From NCBI GenBank assembly GCA_001295905.1, contig LJHT01000014.1:151356-215355 (forward strand): a DNA stretch of 64,000 nt. Direction: 5' to 3'. The translations under genes and the position numbers were made by a program. The notes under the pieces were generated by a model. It ran no database searches, was not told the DNA's origin, and saw only the letters and a program-made list of their open reading frames with translations. Of this stretch, positions 44,250 to 53,327 are shown one piece after another. Each line of letters starts with the position of its first letter. The first letter of the stretch is position 1. This DNA comes from a beta proteobacterium AAP51. GTDB taxonomy: Bacteria; Pseudomonadota; Gammaproteobacteria; Burkholderiales; Burkholderiaceae_C.

Positions 44250-45464
44250 TCAGCGCAGTTCCTGGGCCAGGCGCGCGATGATGGCCTTGGCGTTGTCGCC
44301 GGTTTCCGGGGCACCCGCCGAGGTCTGCACCGTCACTTCCGACTGCCCGGCCGCGCTCTTCACCACCACGCGGTAGCGCAGGGCGGCCAGCGGGTTGTCG
44401 GTCTTGCCGAAGAGGCGCGACCAGAAACCCGGCTCTTCCTTGCCCGCGCTCTTGGGGTCGACATAACGCACGAAGTACACGCCGGCTGAACGGTCGCGGT
44501 CTTCCACCGTGAAGGCACTGCGGTCCAGCGCCACGCCCAGGCGGCGCCAGGCGCGGTCGAAGGGTTCGGCGATGGTCAGGGAGGTGGCCTGCGGGGCCAC
44601 CACCGCCGCGGGTGCGCCCGAGGGAGCGGCGGGCGCTGCGCCGGGCGCGGCCGTGGCGCCAGGCGCCGGGGCGGCGGAAGCCAGAGCGGCACGCGCCGGC
44701 TGCTCGGCAGCGCCGAGCGTCACCAGCAGGCGGCTCAGCAACTCGGCTTCGAGTTCGGGTTCTGAGGGGCGGGCGCGCCAGGTGGTGCCGCTGTCACGCG
44801 CCTCGCCCACCTTCACTTCTTCGATGCCGCGGTGGGTGATGTAGATCTCGGTGCCGGCGGTCGTGCGCTCCAGGCGCGTGCGGTAGCTGTCGCGTTCGCC
44901 GGTGTCGTACAGGTTGCCCAGCAGGCGCCCGAAGGTGTTGCGGATGACGTCGTTGGGCAGCTTCGCGCGGTTTTCCGAGAAGTTGGTTTCCATCACGCCC
45001 GTGGCGGCGTTCTCTTCCACCAGCGTGAAGCCGCGTTCCTGCCAGAAGGCCTTCAGGCGCGGCCACAGCACCTCGGGCGCTTGCGGCACCAGCAGCCAGC
45101 GTTTGGCGCCGTCGCGCACCACGCGCATGTCGCCCAGGTTGTTCAGCGCCACGCTGGGGGTCGAGGCCGCCTGCGCAGCGGGCACGGCCCCGGCTGCAGC
45201 CGCGCTGATGACGCCGCCTTGCGGCTGGAAGCGCGATTCGCGGGCCAGTTGCGTGAGGTTGGGCGGCACTTCCAGCGGCTGGGTGCGGATGGTGTTGGTG
45301 CGGTAGTCGACCTTCTCGCCGGCAAACAGGCCGTCGCCGGTGGTGGTGCAGCCGGCCAGCAGGGCGGCCGCGGCCAGGGCCGTCAGCGTCATCTGCGTCG
45401 TCAGGGCCGCCGGGCGGGTGTCCGGGGCCGGTGCAGCGGCGGGAGCGAAGGAATCAGCGTTCAC
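44250..45464 (-). CDS. bamC: outer membrane assembly lipoprotein BamC (NlpB)
   Basis: A 404-residue lipoprotein. A lipobox LLAGC follows a hydrophobic segment (residues 25-39), so the chain is lipidated at that cysteine and held at the outer membrane, where BamC is part of the beta-barrel insertion complex. KVDYRTNTIRTQPLEVPPNL matches the BamC lasso region, and two helix-grip repeats follow (WPRLKAFWQERGFTLVEEN, FDRAWRRLGVALDRSAFTVED), split by an Ala/Pro linker. The start is GTG 45464 after GGAGA; an ATG at 45392 would give a very short signal. Follows dapA, as usual. Confidence 0.9.
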   Translation of the reverse strand: MNADSFAPAAAPAPDTRPAALTTQMTLTALAAAALLAGCTTTGDGLFAGEKVDYRTNTIRTQPLEVPPNLTQLARESRFQPQGGVISAAAAGAVPAAQAASTPSVALNNLGDMRVVRDGAKRWLLVPQAPEVLWPRLKAFWQERGFTLVEENAATGVMETNFSENRAKLPNDVIRNTFGRLLGNLYDTGERDSYRTRLERTTAGTEIYITHRGIEEVKVGEARDSGTTWRARPSEPELEAELLSRLLVTLGAAEQPARAALASAAPAPGATAAPGAAPAAPSGAPAAVVAPQATSLTIAEPFDRAWRRLGVALDRSAFTVEDRDRSAGVYFVRYVDPKSAGKEEPGFWSRLFGKTDNPLAALRYRVVVKSAAGQSEVTVQTSAGAPETGDNAKAIIARLAQELR

Positions 45465-45550
45465 GTTGGGGGGTCTCCGCAGCGGCCGTCTCGGGCCCTG
45501 CCATCAGGTCGATGGGGATCAGCAAAAAGGTTGCGCAGCGCCTGGCTGCT

Positions 45551-46435
45551 TCAGGCCAGCAGCCCGGCTTCACGCAGCGCCTGGCCCACGGCGCCTTGGC
45601 CGGTGGACGACAGCGGCAGGATGGGCAGGCGCAAGTGCGGCGCGCAGCGCCCCAGCTGCGCCAGCGCCCACTTGGCGGGCGCCGGGCTCGGTTCGCAGAA
45701 CAGCTGCTTGTGCAGCGGCAGCAGGCGCAGGTGCAGGGCGGTGGCCTCGCGCACGCGGCCTTCCAGTGCGGCCATGCACAGCTCGTGCATCAGCCGCGGC
45801 GCCACGTTGGCGGTGACGCTGACGTTGCCATCGCCGCCCAGCAGCATCAGCGCCACGGCGGTGCCGTCGTCGCCTGAATACACGGCAAAGCCTGGCGGGC
45901 GGTGCTTGATCAGGTGGCAGGCCCGTTCGATGTTGCCCGTGGCTTCCTTGATGCCCACCACGCGCGGCAGCTGGGCCAGGCGCAGCGTGGTCTCGGGCAG
46001 CATGTCGGCCACGGTGCGGCCGGGCACGTTGTACAGCACCAGGGGCAGATCAACCGCTTCGCTGATGGCCTTGAAGTGCTGGTAGATGCCTTCCTGCGAA
46101 GGCCGGTTGTAGTAGGGCACCACCGAGAGGTGGCAGTCGGCGCCCACCTTCTTCGCGAAGTGCGCCAGCTCGATGGCTTCGGCCGTGGCGTTGGCGCCGG
46201 TGCCGGCCATGATGGGCACGCGCCCGGCGGCGTGCTGCACGGCCACGCGGATGACTTCGCAGTTCTCTTCCATCGACACCGTGGGCGATTCACCGGTGGT
46301 GCCCACCACGCCGATGCAGTCGGTGCCTTCGGCGATGTGCCAGTCGATGAGGCGGCGCAGCGCGTCGAAGTCGATGCGGCCGTCTTCGCCCATGGGGGTG
46401 ACCAGCGCGACGATGCTGCCTTGGATGGGGTTCAT
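45551..46435 (-). CDS. dapA: 4-hydroxy-tetrahydrodipicolinate synthase
   Basis: A 294-residue class I aldolase-type enzyme condensing pyruvate with aspartate semialdehyde in lysine and meso-diaminopimelate synthesis. Substrate motif [10 protein letters not shown], catalytic Tyr in [11 protein letters not shown] and Schiff-base Lys in [13 protein letters not shown] are all in place. It lies 86 bases upstream of bamC on the same strand, a pairing conserved in many proteobacteria. Confidence 0.97.
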   Translation of the reverse strand: MNPIQGSIVALVTPMGEDGRIDFDALRRLIDWHIAEGTDCIGVVGTTGESPTVSMEENCEVIRVAVQHAAGRVPIMAGTGANATAEAIELAHFAKKVGADCHLSVVPYYNRPSQEGIYQHFKAISEAVDLPLVLYNVPGRTVADMLPETTLRLAQLPRVVGIKEATGNIERACHLIKHRPPGFAVYSGDDGTAVALMLLGGDGNVSVTANVAPRLMHELCMAALEGRVREATALHLRLLPLHKQLFCEPSPAPAKWALAQLGRCAPHLRLPILPLSSTGQGAVGQALREAGLLA

Positions 46436-46488
46436 GCGGTACGGGGGCGAGGAAGAGGAACCATCGGTAATCGCCGGATTTTAGCTGC

Positions 46489-46505
46489 CGGGGCTGCAGG
46501 CCCCG
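46489..46505 (-). terminator. possible hairpin after the methyltransferase gene
   Basis: CGGGGC-TGCAG-GCCCCG forms a six-base stem with a five-base loop 22 bases after the methyltransferase stop. No proper T-run follows, so the call is weak. Confidence 0.3.
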
Positions 46506-46526
46506 ACCGGCCCGGGTGCAGGCCGC

Positions 46527-47117
46527 TCAAGCCGGTGTGCCCAGCGGCCAGCGCGCTTGGATGCCGGCTGCCGCGCTTTCGTTCACTGCCACGATGCGCT
46601 GTACGCAGCGGCCACCCTCCTGGCCATCTGCCCAGCTGCTTGCAGGCCCGGGCTCGTAGCCGTCTTCATAGGCCAGCACGCGCAGGCCCGCGCACACCCG
46701 CAGCAGTTCGCCGCTCTGCAGCAGGAAATCAGGGCGCGACGGGCGGCCGATGTGCTGGTGGCCGTCAGCAAAGGTTTCGTGCAGGTAGACGCCGCCCTCG
46801 GCCAGCGCGCCCAGCAGGGCGGGTAAGAGCGGCCGCCAGAGGTAGTTTGTCACCACGATGGCGTCGAACTGCCGCCCGGCCAGTGGCCAGGGGCCGCCCT
46901 CCACATCGGCCTGCAGCACCTCGGCGCCGGGCACGGCCTCGCGCACGCGGGCCAGGGCGGCGGCATCGCGGTCCAGCGCCAGCACCTGGTGGCCCTGGGC
47001 GGCCAGCCACTGCACGTGGCGGCCGCCGCCGCAGGCCAGGTCCAGCACGCGCGAAGCCGGCTTCAGCAAGGGCGTGAAGCGCTGCACCCAGGCCGAAGGC
47101 GCACCCAGGCCGTGCAT
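46527..47117 (-). CDS. class I SAM-dependent methyltransferase
   Basis: A 196-residue cytoplasmic methyltransferase (TehB-like size). Motif I VLDLACGGGRHVQWLAAQG and the acidic end of strand 2 ALDRDA bind SAM; VLQADVEGG and FDAIVVTNYLWRPLLP are motifs II-III. The ATG at 47117 overlaps the stop of the 43-residue membrane peptide gene (TGATG), so it is translated by coupling. Homologues can methylate tellurite/thiol-type xenobiotics or small metabolites; substrate unknown. It is the last gene of the MFS operon. Confidence 0.88.
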   Translation of the reverse strand: MHGLGAPSAWVQRFTPLLKPASRVLDLACGGGRHVQWLAAQGHQVLALDRDAAALARVREAVPGAEVLQADVEGGPWPLAGRQFDAIVVTNYLWRPLLPALLGALAEGGVYLHETFADGHQHIGRPSRPDFLLQSGELLRVCAGLRVLAYEDGYEPGPASSWADGQEGGRCVQRIVAVNESAAAGIQARWPLGTPA

Positions 47118-47248
47118 CAGAAACAAGACCACACGCGGGTGGCCAGGTCCATCACGGTGTGCGGGTTCAGGTAGGCGGCGAACACGGCGGCCAGCGCCGC
47201 TGCGGCCAGCGCCAGGCCCAGCCATTGCGGCCAGTTTCGGCGCTTCAT
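47117..47248 (-). CDS. 43-residue single-span membrane peptide
   Basis: A small gene in a longer open frame. The ATG at 47248 overlaps the stop of the MFS gene (ATGA) and its TGA overlaps the ATG of the methyltransferase. The peptide [20 protein letters not shown]... has a basic start and one membrane helix (residues 8-25), then a 17-residue tail with Pro-His and a Cys near the end. The double overlap is the main evidence that it is real. It could be a transporter accessory peptide or simply a translational bridge. Confidence 0.6.
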   Translation of the reverse strand: MKRRNWPQWLGLALAAAALAAVFAAYLNPHTVMDLATRVWSCF

Positions 47249-48492
47249 GCCGGCTTCACCGCAGGGCTGGCGCGCACCAGCGCGGTTTCGCGCACGGGCA
47301 GGTTGGCCACGGCCGCCAGCACGCCCAGGGCCACGGCGATCCACCACACCACGTCGTAGCTGCCGGTGCCGTCATACAGCTTGCCGCCCAGCCACACGCC
47401 CAGGAAGCTGCCGATCTGGTGGCTGAGGAAGACGAAGCCGCCCAGCATGCTCATGTACTGCACGCCGAAGATCTGCGCCACGATGGCGTTGGTGGGCGGC
47501 ACCGTGCTCAGCCACAGGAAGCCCATCACGGCCGAGAAGATGTAGACGCTGGTGGGTGTGAGCGGTGCCAGGATGAACACCGAGATGGCCACCGCGCGCA
47601 GCGCATAGATGGCCGAGAGGATGTAGCGCTTGGGCATGTGCTGCCCCAGGCTGCCGGCCGCGTAGGTGCCGAACACGTTGAACAGGCCGATGAGGGCCAG
47701 TGCCACCGTCGCCACCTGCGGGCTGAGCCCGTTGTCCTTCAGGTAGCTGGGCATGTGCACGCCGATGAACACCACCTGGAAGCCGCAGACGAAGTAGCCC
47801 GCCATCAGCCAGCCGAAGCTGGGCGTGGTGAAGGCTTCGCGCAAGGCCGCACCCACGCTTTGTTTCGGGCCGGTGCTGGCGGCCCGCGGGGGCTCGCGCA
47901 TGCCCAGCGCCAGCGGGGCGATTACCAGCGCCAGGCAGGCCAGCACGAAAAGCGCGTTCTGCCAGCCCAGGCCGCCGATGAGGCCGTTTTCCAGCGGCAC
48001 CATCAAAAACTGGCCGAAGCTGCCCGCGGCGGCGGTGATGCCCATGGCCCATGAGCGCTTTTCGGGCGCCACCTGCCGCGCGATCACGCCGTACACCACG
48101 GCGTAGGTGGTGCCGCTTTGCGCCAGCCCCAGCACCACCCCAGCCCCGCCCATGAAGGCCAGCCCGCTGGTGGCCAGCCCCATGAACACCAGGCCCAGTG
48201 CGTAGAGCACCGCGCCGATGATGAGTACCCGGAAGGCGCCGAAGCGGTCGGCCAGCCCGCCGGCAATCGGCCCGGCCAGGCCCCAGGCCAGGTTCTGGAT
48301 GGCCAGCGCGAAGGCGAAGGTCTCGCGCGACCAGCCGCGTTCCATGGTGATGGGCTGCAGCCACAGCCCGAAACCGTGGCGTATGCCCATGCTCAGCGTG
48401 ACGATGAGCGCGCCGCAGATCAGCACCTGCCGCATCGAGAGCGTGAGCACCTGCGTTTGTGTCGCCGCTGCTGGCGCGGAAGCTGCATTCAT
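47245..48492 (-). CDS. MFS transporter
   Basis: A 415-residue twelve-helix major facilitator. The ATG at 48492 ([16 protein letters not shown]) is chosen; upstream in-frame codons lack protein-like sequence. The signature loop [13 protein letters not shown] lies after helix 2, and [11 protein letters not shown] is the second-half counterpart. Sequence style ([24 protein letters not shown]) matches the YhjX/OxlT-like group of organic anion transporters. It is the first of three overlapping genes and divergent from dadA, so a substrate linked to amino or keto acids is possible but unproven. Confidence 0.9.
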   Translation of the reverse strand: MNAASAPAAATQTQVLTLSMRQVLICGALIVTLSMGIRHGFGLWLQPITMERGWSRETFAFALAIQNLAWGLAGPIAGGLADRFGAFRVLIIGAVLYALGLVFMGLATSGLAFMGGAGVVLGLAQSGTTYAVVYGVIARQVAPEKRSWAMGITAAAGSFGQFLMVPLENGLIGGLGWQNALFVLACLALVIAPLALGMREPPRAASTGPKQSVGAALREAFTTPSFGWLMAGYFVCGFQVVFIGVHMPSYLKDNGLSPQVATVALALIGLFNVFGTYAAGSLGQHMPKRYILSAIYALRAVAISVFILAPLTPTSVYIFSAVMGFLWLSTVPPTNAIVAQIFGVQYMSMLGGFVFLSHQIGSFLGVWLGGKLYDGTGSYDVVWWIAVALGVLAAVANLPVRETALVRASPAVKPA

Positions 48493-48568
48493 TCGGCGAT
48501 TGTGTTGGAAAACGCTGCAAGTCGTCGGCAGGCGGCTGGCTAGAGTGGCGGCACTTCGGGAGCAAGCG

Positions 48569-49825
48569 ATGAAGGTGTTGGTGTTGGGTGGCGGCGTCAT
48601 CGGGGTCAGCACGGCCTACTACCTGGCGAAGGCCGGGCACGAGGTGGAACTGGTCGACCGCCAGAGCGGCGCCGCGCTGGAAACCAGCTTCGGCAACGCC
48701 GGCGAGGTGAGCCCCGGCTACAGCGCGCCCTGGGCCGGCCCGGGCGTGCCCATCAAGGCCATCAAGTGGATGCTGATGCAGCACAGCCCGCTGGTCATCT
48801 GGCCGCTGCTCGACCCCGCCATGTGGCGCTGGGGCGCGATGATGCTGGCCAACTGCACCGAGAAGGCCTACGCGCTGAACAAGAGCCGCATGGTGCCCAT
48901 CGCCGAGTACAGCCGCGATTGCCTGAAGGCCCTGCGTGCCGAGACCGGCATCAGCTACGACGACCGCGCGCAAGGCACGCTGCAGCTTTTCCGCACGCAG
49001 AAGCAGCTGGACAGCATCGGCGGCGACGTGGCCGTGCTCAAACAGTACGGCGTGCCCTTCGAGGTGCTGGACCGCGCCGGCTTCTGCGCCGTGGAGCCTG
49101 CGCTCAAGCTCACGCAAGAAAAGTTCGTCGGCGCCTTGCGCCTGCCCGGTGACGAAACCGGCGACTGCCACATATTCACCAACCGACTGGCCGAGATGGC
49201 CGCCGCCTTGGGCGTGAAGTTCCGCTGGAACACACGCATCCAGGCGCTGCAGGTGGGTGGCGGCGCCATCACCGGGGTGCACACCGATGCCGGCCTGCTG
49301 CAGGCCGACAAGGTGGTGCTGGCGCTGGGCAGCTTCAGCCCGCAACTGCTGGCGCCGGTGGGCATCCGCATCCCGGTCTATCCGGTGAAGGGCTACAGCA
49401 TCACGGTGCCCATCACCGATGCCCAGTACGCGCCCGAAAGCACCATCATGGACGAGACGCACAAGGTGGCCGTCACGCGCCTGGGCGACCGCATCCGCGT
49501 GGGCGGCACGGCCGAACTGGCCGGCTACAGCCTGAACCTGCGCGAAGCACGCCGCGCCACGCTGAACCACGTGGTGAGCGACCTCTTCCCGCGCGGTGGC
49601 GATGTCAGCAAGGCCAGCTTCTGGTGCGGCCTGCGCCCCATGACGCCCGATGGCACGCCCATCGTCGGCCCCACGCCGGTGCAGAACCTGCTGCTGGCCA
49701 CCGGCCACGGCACGCTGGGCTGGACCATGGCGGCCGGCACGGGCCGGGTGATTGCCGATATGGTGAGCGGCAGGCAGCCCGAGATCGACGTCAGCGGGCT
49801 GGCGATGTCGCGCTACCGCCAGTGA
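48569..49825 (+). CDS. dadA: D-amino acid dehydrogenase small subunit
   Basis: A 418-residue FAD enzyme that oxidises D-amino acids (mainly D-alanine from wall turnover) to keto acids, passing electrons to the respiratory chain at the inner membrane. N-terminal [20 protein letters not shown] binds [23 protein letters not shown] and [20 protein letters not shown] are DadA signatures, with the C-terminal FAD loop [14 protein letters not shown]. The ATG at 48569 follows GGGAGCAAGCG. No dadX racemase or lrp gene is adjacent. Confidence 0.95.
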   Translation: MKVLVLGGGVIGVSTAYYLAKAGHEVELVDRQSGAALETSFGNAGEVSPGYSAPWAGPGVPIKAIKWMLMQHSPLVIWPLLDPAMWRWGAMMLANCTEKAYALNKSRMVPIAEYSRDCLKALRAETGISYDDRAQGTLQLFRTQKQLDSIGGDVAVLKQYGVPFEVLDRAGFCAVEPALKLTQEKFVGALRLPGDETGDCHIFTNRLAEMAAALGVKFRWNTRIQALQVGGGAITGVHTDAGLLQADKVVLALGSFSPQLLAPVGIRIPVYPVKGYSITVPITDAQYAPESTIMDETHKVAVTRLGDRIRVGGTAELAGYSLNLREARRATLNHVVSDLFPRGGDVSKASFWCGLRPMTPDGTPIVGPTPVQNLLLATGHGTLGWTMAAGTGRVIADMVSGRQPEIDVSGLAMSRYRQ

Positions 49826-49841
49826 GGGCGGGCGTGAGCCG

Positions 49842-50327
49842 ATGAATCCACTGCTGCCCGTCACGCTGCACCCCCTCTGCGAGGTGCCGGCCCTGCGCCG
49901 CGAAGTGGCCGCGCTCATCCACGAGGAGTTCTGGCTCACCGTGCCCGGCGCCAGCGAAGACGGCATGTTCGAGCGCCTGGGCCAGGCCGCCCACCCCGGG
50001 CGCGTGCCGCTGTGCCTGGTGGCCTTGCACGAAGGGCAGCCGGCCGGCGTGGTGAACCTGGTGGACAACGACGACGACGACCACCCCGAATGGCGCCCCT
50101 GGCTGGCCGGCATGGTGGTGGCCGAGCCTTTCCGCGGCCGCGGTGTGGGTTCGGCCCTGGTGCGCGGGCTGCTCGCGCAGGCCTGGGCGCTGGGCTTCGA
50201 GCGCGTCTACTTCGGCACCGACGGCCCGGGCTTCTACACGCGGCTGGGTGCGGTGCACCACCTGCAGCAGCGGCCGGGGTTCTGGTTCATGCGTTTCGAA
50301 AATCCGCAGCCGCGACCGGCAGCCTGA
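49842..50327 (+). CDS. GNAT family N-acetyltransferase
   Basis: A 161-residue acetyltransferase with the acetyl-CoA loop in MVVAEPFRGRGVGSALV (R/QxxGxG/A form) and the C-terminal aromatic beta-bulge GFERVYFGTDGPGFYTRLGA. A run of acids (DNDDDDHPEW) precedes the core strand. It begins 16 bases after dadA and is probably co-transcribed; the acetyl acceptor is unknown. Confidence 0.88.
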   Translation: MNPLLPVTLHPLCEVPALRREVAALIHEEFWLTVPGASEDGMFERLGQAAHPGRVPLCLVALHEGQPAGVVNLVDNDDDDHPEWRPWLAGMVVAEPFRGRGVGSALVRGLLAQAWALGFERVYFGTDGPGFYTRLGAVHHLQQRPGFWFMRFENPQPRPAA

Positions 50328-50387
50328 CGGCAGGTGCCTGGCTGTGCCGACTGGGCGGCACGCTGGTGGCGCCAGTGCTCGACCAAG

Positions 50388-50404
50388 TGTCGCGAAAACT
50401 GACA
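50388..50404. promoter_or_regulatory. TGTC-N9-GACA dyad, possible enhancer site for the PEP-CTERM promoter
   Basis: TGTC (50388-50391) and GACA (50401-50404) form a short dyad about 65 bases upstream of the sigma-54-like -24 element. That spacing suits an activator of the NtrC type such as PrsR. The arms are only four bases long, so the match may be chance. Confidence 0.35.
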
Positions 50405-50466
50405 GTTGGGCGGCCGTGTCGGCCCTCAAGTCGTGCAAGTGGTTGTTTTTTCGACCAATTTTGTCG

Positions 50467-50483
50467 TTGGTGCAAGCTTTGCT
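50467..50483 (+). promoter_or_regulatory. sigma-54 type -24/-12 promoter for the PEP-CTERM gene
   Basis: TTGGTGC-AAGCT-TTGCT matches the consensus YTGGCAC-N5-TTGCW with exact spacing: TGG at the -24 side and TTGC at -12. It would start transcription near 50495, leaving a leader of about 70 bases before the ATG at 50566. PEP-CTERM genes in several beta-proteobacteria are known to depend on RpoN with the PrsK/PrsR two-component system. Confidence 0.6.
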
Positions 50484-50565
50484 TACACCTTGTCTCAGAA
50501 GCGCCTCCTCTTCTTCGGCGGGCGCTGCAATTCGAGCAACAACGTTTGGGACAGCAAGGTTTGCG

Positions 50566-51246
50566 ATGCACTCCATCAAGGTTTTGGCCGCTTCGGCACT
50601 GATGTTCATGGCCGCGCAGGCACAGGCGGGCTACGTTTTCTCTTCTGTCGGCGCGTCTTTGGTGACCAACTACGCAGGCACTGTGGCTGGGGCCAACTTG
50701 TCGGCCACCATCACCTACACCTTGAACTCCTGGACGTCTTCGTCGGCGGTGTTCGGCGTGACCGTGGCCAACGGGACTGGTGCGGCGCAGCCCGGTACCA
50801 ACCGCTTGACGTCTTTCGGCATCACGACCATCAGGCCTGATCTCACCGATGTGTCCGACACAAGCGCCGTTTTCGACACAAGAATCAACGGCGGCCTGCC
50901 CGGCGGCTTCAACGATGTCGACTTCTGCGCACCTGCTGCGGGGCAGAACCGTTGTCAAGGCGGTGGAGGTGACGGCCTGGGCGAGGGCCTGTCGGACACC
51001 TTCACGATGACCATGACTTTCGCTGGCGACCCCAGGAACGGGGTTACCTTCGACACGCCCTTCTTGGCGCGCTTCCAGTCGATCGGTCTGATTGACGATT
51101 CGACCGTACTTAGCGCCAGTTCCTTCACCTGCACGACCGGGTGTGTGTCGACCCGGACCCAGGACCTGCCTGAGCCCAGTTCGATGGCCCTGGCAGGCTT
51201 GGCGCTGCTGGGCCTGGGGGCTTTGAGCAGGCGCAAGGCTGGCTGA
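50566..51246 (+). CDS. PEP-CTERM sorting domain protein
   Basis: A 226-residue exported protein. Signal peptide MHSIKVLAASALMFMAAQAQA, a beta-rich, Thr/Ser/Gly-rich middle with two cysteine pairs (FCAPAAGQNRC and CTTGC), and the C-terminal sorting signal LPEPSSMALAGLALLGLG followed by SRRKAG. Exosortase (EpsH) removes this tail and hands the protein to the surface or exopolysaccharide matrix. Third-position GC is lower than in neighbours. The upstream 50328-50565 holds a sigma-54-like promoter and no gene. A strong terminator follows. Confidence 0.92.
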   Translation: MHSIKVLAASALMFMAAQAQAGYVFSSVGASLVTNYAGTVAGANLSATITYTLNSWTSSSAVFGVTVANGTGAAQPGTNRLTSFGITTIRPDLTDVSDTSAVFDTRINGGLPGGFNDVDFCAPAAGQNRCQGGGGDGLGEGLSDTFTMTMTFAGDPRNGVTFDTPFLARFQSIGLIDDSTVLSASSFTCTTGCVSTRTQDLPEPSSMALAGLALLGLGALSRRKAG

Positions 51247-51268
51247 CCCAGGTCACCCACCGTGAAGA

Positions 51269-51296
51269 GGCTCGCACCCCCGTGCGGGCCTTTTTT
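51269..51296 (+). terminator. rho-independent terminator after the PEP-CTERM gene
   Basis: GGCTCGCAC pairs with GTGCGGGCC (one G-T wobble) around a CCCC loop, followed by six T (51291-51296). It isolates the PEP-CTERM gene from parE. Confidence 0.9.
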
Positions 51297-51350
51297 CTTG
51301 GGTGGACCGGCGGTCGGGTGAGGCTCGGCTCCGCTCCTAGAATCTTGAGC

Positions 51351-53327
51351 ATGCCTTCCACCAAGCAGAACAGCAGCTACGCCGAAGCCTCCATCCGCGT
51401 GCTGAAGGGCCTGGAGCCCGTGAAGCAGCGGCCGGGCATGTACACCCGCACCGACAACCCCCTGCACATCATCCAGGAGGTGATAGACAACGCGGCCGAC
51501 GAAGCCTTGGCCGGCTTCGGCCAGCGCATCGCGCTCACGCTGCACAGCGACGGCAGCGTGACGGTAGAAGACGATGGCCGCGGCATCCCCTTCGGCCTGC
51601 ACCCGGAAGAGCAGGTGCCGGTGATCGAGATCGTCTACACCCGGCTGCATGCCGGCGGAAAGTTCGACAAGGGCTCGGGCGGCGCCTACAGCTTCAGCGG
51701 CGGCCTGCACGGTGTGGGCGTGAGCGTGACCAACGCGCTGGCCAAGCGCCTGCAGGTAACCGTGTGGCGTGAAGGGCAGGTGGCCACGCTGGCCTTCGGC
51801 GGCGGTGACGTGATCGAGCCGCTGCAGCTGCGCAAGGCCACCGGCAGCGAACGCAAGCACGGCACGGCCGTGCGCGTGTGGCCCGACGCCAAGTACTTCG
51901 AAAGCCCCGAGCTGCCACGCGCCGAACTGCTGCACCTGCTGCGCAGCAAGGCCGTGCTGATGCCGGGCGTGACGGTGACGCTCACGCAAGAGAAGACCGG
52001 CGAAACGCAGACCTGGAAGTACGCCGCCGGCCTGCGCGACTACCTGCAGCAAAGCCTGCCCGCCGACCCGCTGATACCGCTGTTCGAAGGCGCGCAATAC
52101 GCCACGGCCAGCGAAAGCGAAAGCTTCGCCGAAGGCGAAGGCGCCGCCTGGTGCGTGGCCTTCACCGACGAAGGCGCGCTGCTGCGCGAGAGCTATGTCA
52201 ACCTCATTCCCACGGTGGCGGGCGGCACGCACGAAAGCGGCTTGAAGGATGGCCTGTTCGGCGCCATCAAGGGTTTCATCGACCTGCACAGCCTGCTGCC
52301 CAAGGGCGTGAAGCTGATGCCCGAAGACGTGTTCAGCCGCGCCAGCTTCGTGCTCAGCGCCAAGGTGCTGGACCCGCAGTTCCAGGGCCAGATCAAGGAA
52401 CGCCTGAACAGCCGCGACGCGCTGCGCCTGGTGTCCAGCTACGTGAAGCCGGCGCTGGAGCTGTGGCTGAACCAGCACGTGGACCTGGGCCGCAAGCTCG
52501 CCGAACTTGTCATCCGCCAGGCGCAGACGCGCCAGCGCGCCAGCCAGAAGGTGGAAAAACGCCGGGGCAGCGGCGTGGCCGTGCTGCCCGGCAAGCTGAC
52601 CGACTGCGAAAGCCGCGACCTGCTGTTCAACGAAGTTTTTCTGGTGGAAGGCGACAGCGCCGGTGGCAGCGCCAAGATGGGCCGAAACAAGGAAACGCAG
52701 GCCGTGCTGCCGCTGCGCGGCAAGGTGCTGAACACCTGGGAAGTCGACCGCGACCGGCTGTTTGCCAACAACGAGATTCACGACATCGCCGTGGCCATTG
52801 GCGTCGACCCCCATGGCGCGGCCGACGAACCCGACATGAGCGGCCTGCGCTACGGCAAGGTGTGCATCCTGTCGGACGCTGACGTCGATGGATCGCACAT
52901 CCAGGTGCTGCTGCTCACGCTCTTCTTCCGCCATTTCCCGAAGCTGGTGGAACGCGGCCATGTCTACATCGCACGCCCGCCGCTCTACCGCATCGATGCC
53001 CCGGCGCGCGGCAAGCGCCCGGCGGCCAAGCTGTATGCGTTGGACGAAGGTGAACTGGAAGCTGCGCTCGACAAGCTGCGCAAGGAAGGCGCCAAGGAAG
53101 GCAGCTGGAGCATCAGCCGCTTCAAGGGACTGGGCGAGATGAACGCCGAACAGCTGTGGGAAACCACGCTGAACCCCGAAACCCGCCGCCTGCTGCCGGT
53201 GAGCTGGCAGCAGCGCGGGTTTGATGCCACGGGCGCGCTGCTCACCAAGCTGATGGGCAAGGGCGAAGCCCAGGCGCGCCGCGACCTGATGGAACTGCGC
53301 GGCGACGAAGTGGAAGTGGATGTCTAG
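51351..53327 (+). CDS. parE: DNA topoisomerase IV subunit B
   Basis: A 658-residue ATPase subunit of topoisomerase IV, which unlinks daughter chromosomes with ParC. GHKL ATPase motifs: EVIDNAADEALAG, VEDDGRGIPFG, GGLHGVGVSVTNAL. The TOPRIM domain shows EGDSAGGSAKMGRNKETQ and ILSDADVDGSHIQVL. RFKGLGEMNAEQLWETT near the end is typical. The start at 51351 is chosen because MPSTKQNSSYAEASIRVLKG fits the family; the frame is open to 51282. It overlaps the next gene by eight bases. Confidence 0.96.
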   Translation: MPSTKQNSSYAEASIRVLKGLEPVKQRPGMYTRTDNPLHIIQEVIDNAADEALAGFGQRIALTLHSDGSVTVEDDGRGIPFGLHPEEQVPVIEIVYTRLHAGGKFDKGSGGAYSFSGGLHGVGVSVTNALAKRLQVTVWREGQVATLAFGGGDVIEPLQLRKATGSERKHGTAVRVWPDAKYFESPELPRAELLHLLRSKAVLMPGVTVTLTQEKTGETQTWKYAAGLRDYLQQSLPADPLIPLFEGAQYATASESESFAEGEGAAWCVAFTDEGALLRESYVNLIPTVAGGTHESGLKDGLFGAIKGFIDLHSLLPKGVKLMPEDVFSRASFVLSAKVLDPQFQGQIKERLNSRDALRLVSSYVKPALELWLNQHVDLGRKLAELVIRQAQTRQRASQKVEKRRGSGVAVLPGKLTDCESRDLLFNEVFLVEGDSAGGSAKMGRNKETQAVLPLRGKVLNTWEVDRDRLFANNEIHDIAVAIGVDPHGAADEPDMSGLRYGKVCILSDADVDGSHIQVLLLTLFFRHFPKLVERGHVYIARPPLYRIDAPARGKRPAAKLYALDEGELEAALDKLRKEGAKEGSWSISRFKGLGEMNAEQLWETTLNPETRRLLPVSWQQRGFDATGALLTKLMGKGEAQARRDLMELRGDEVEVDV

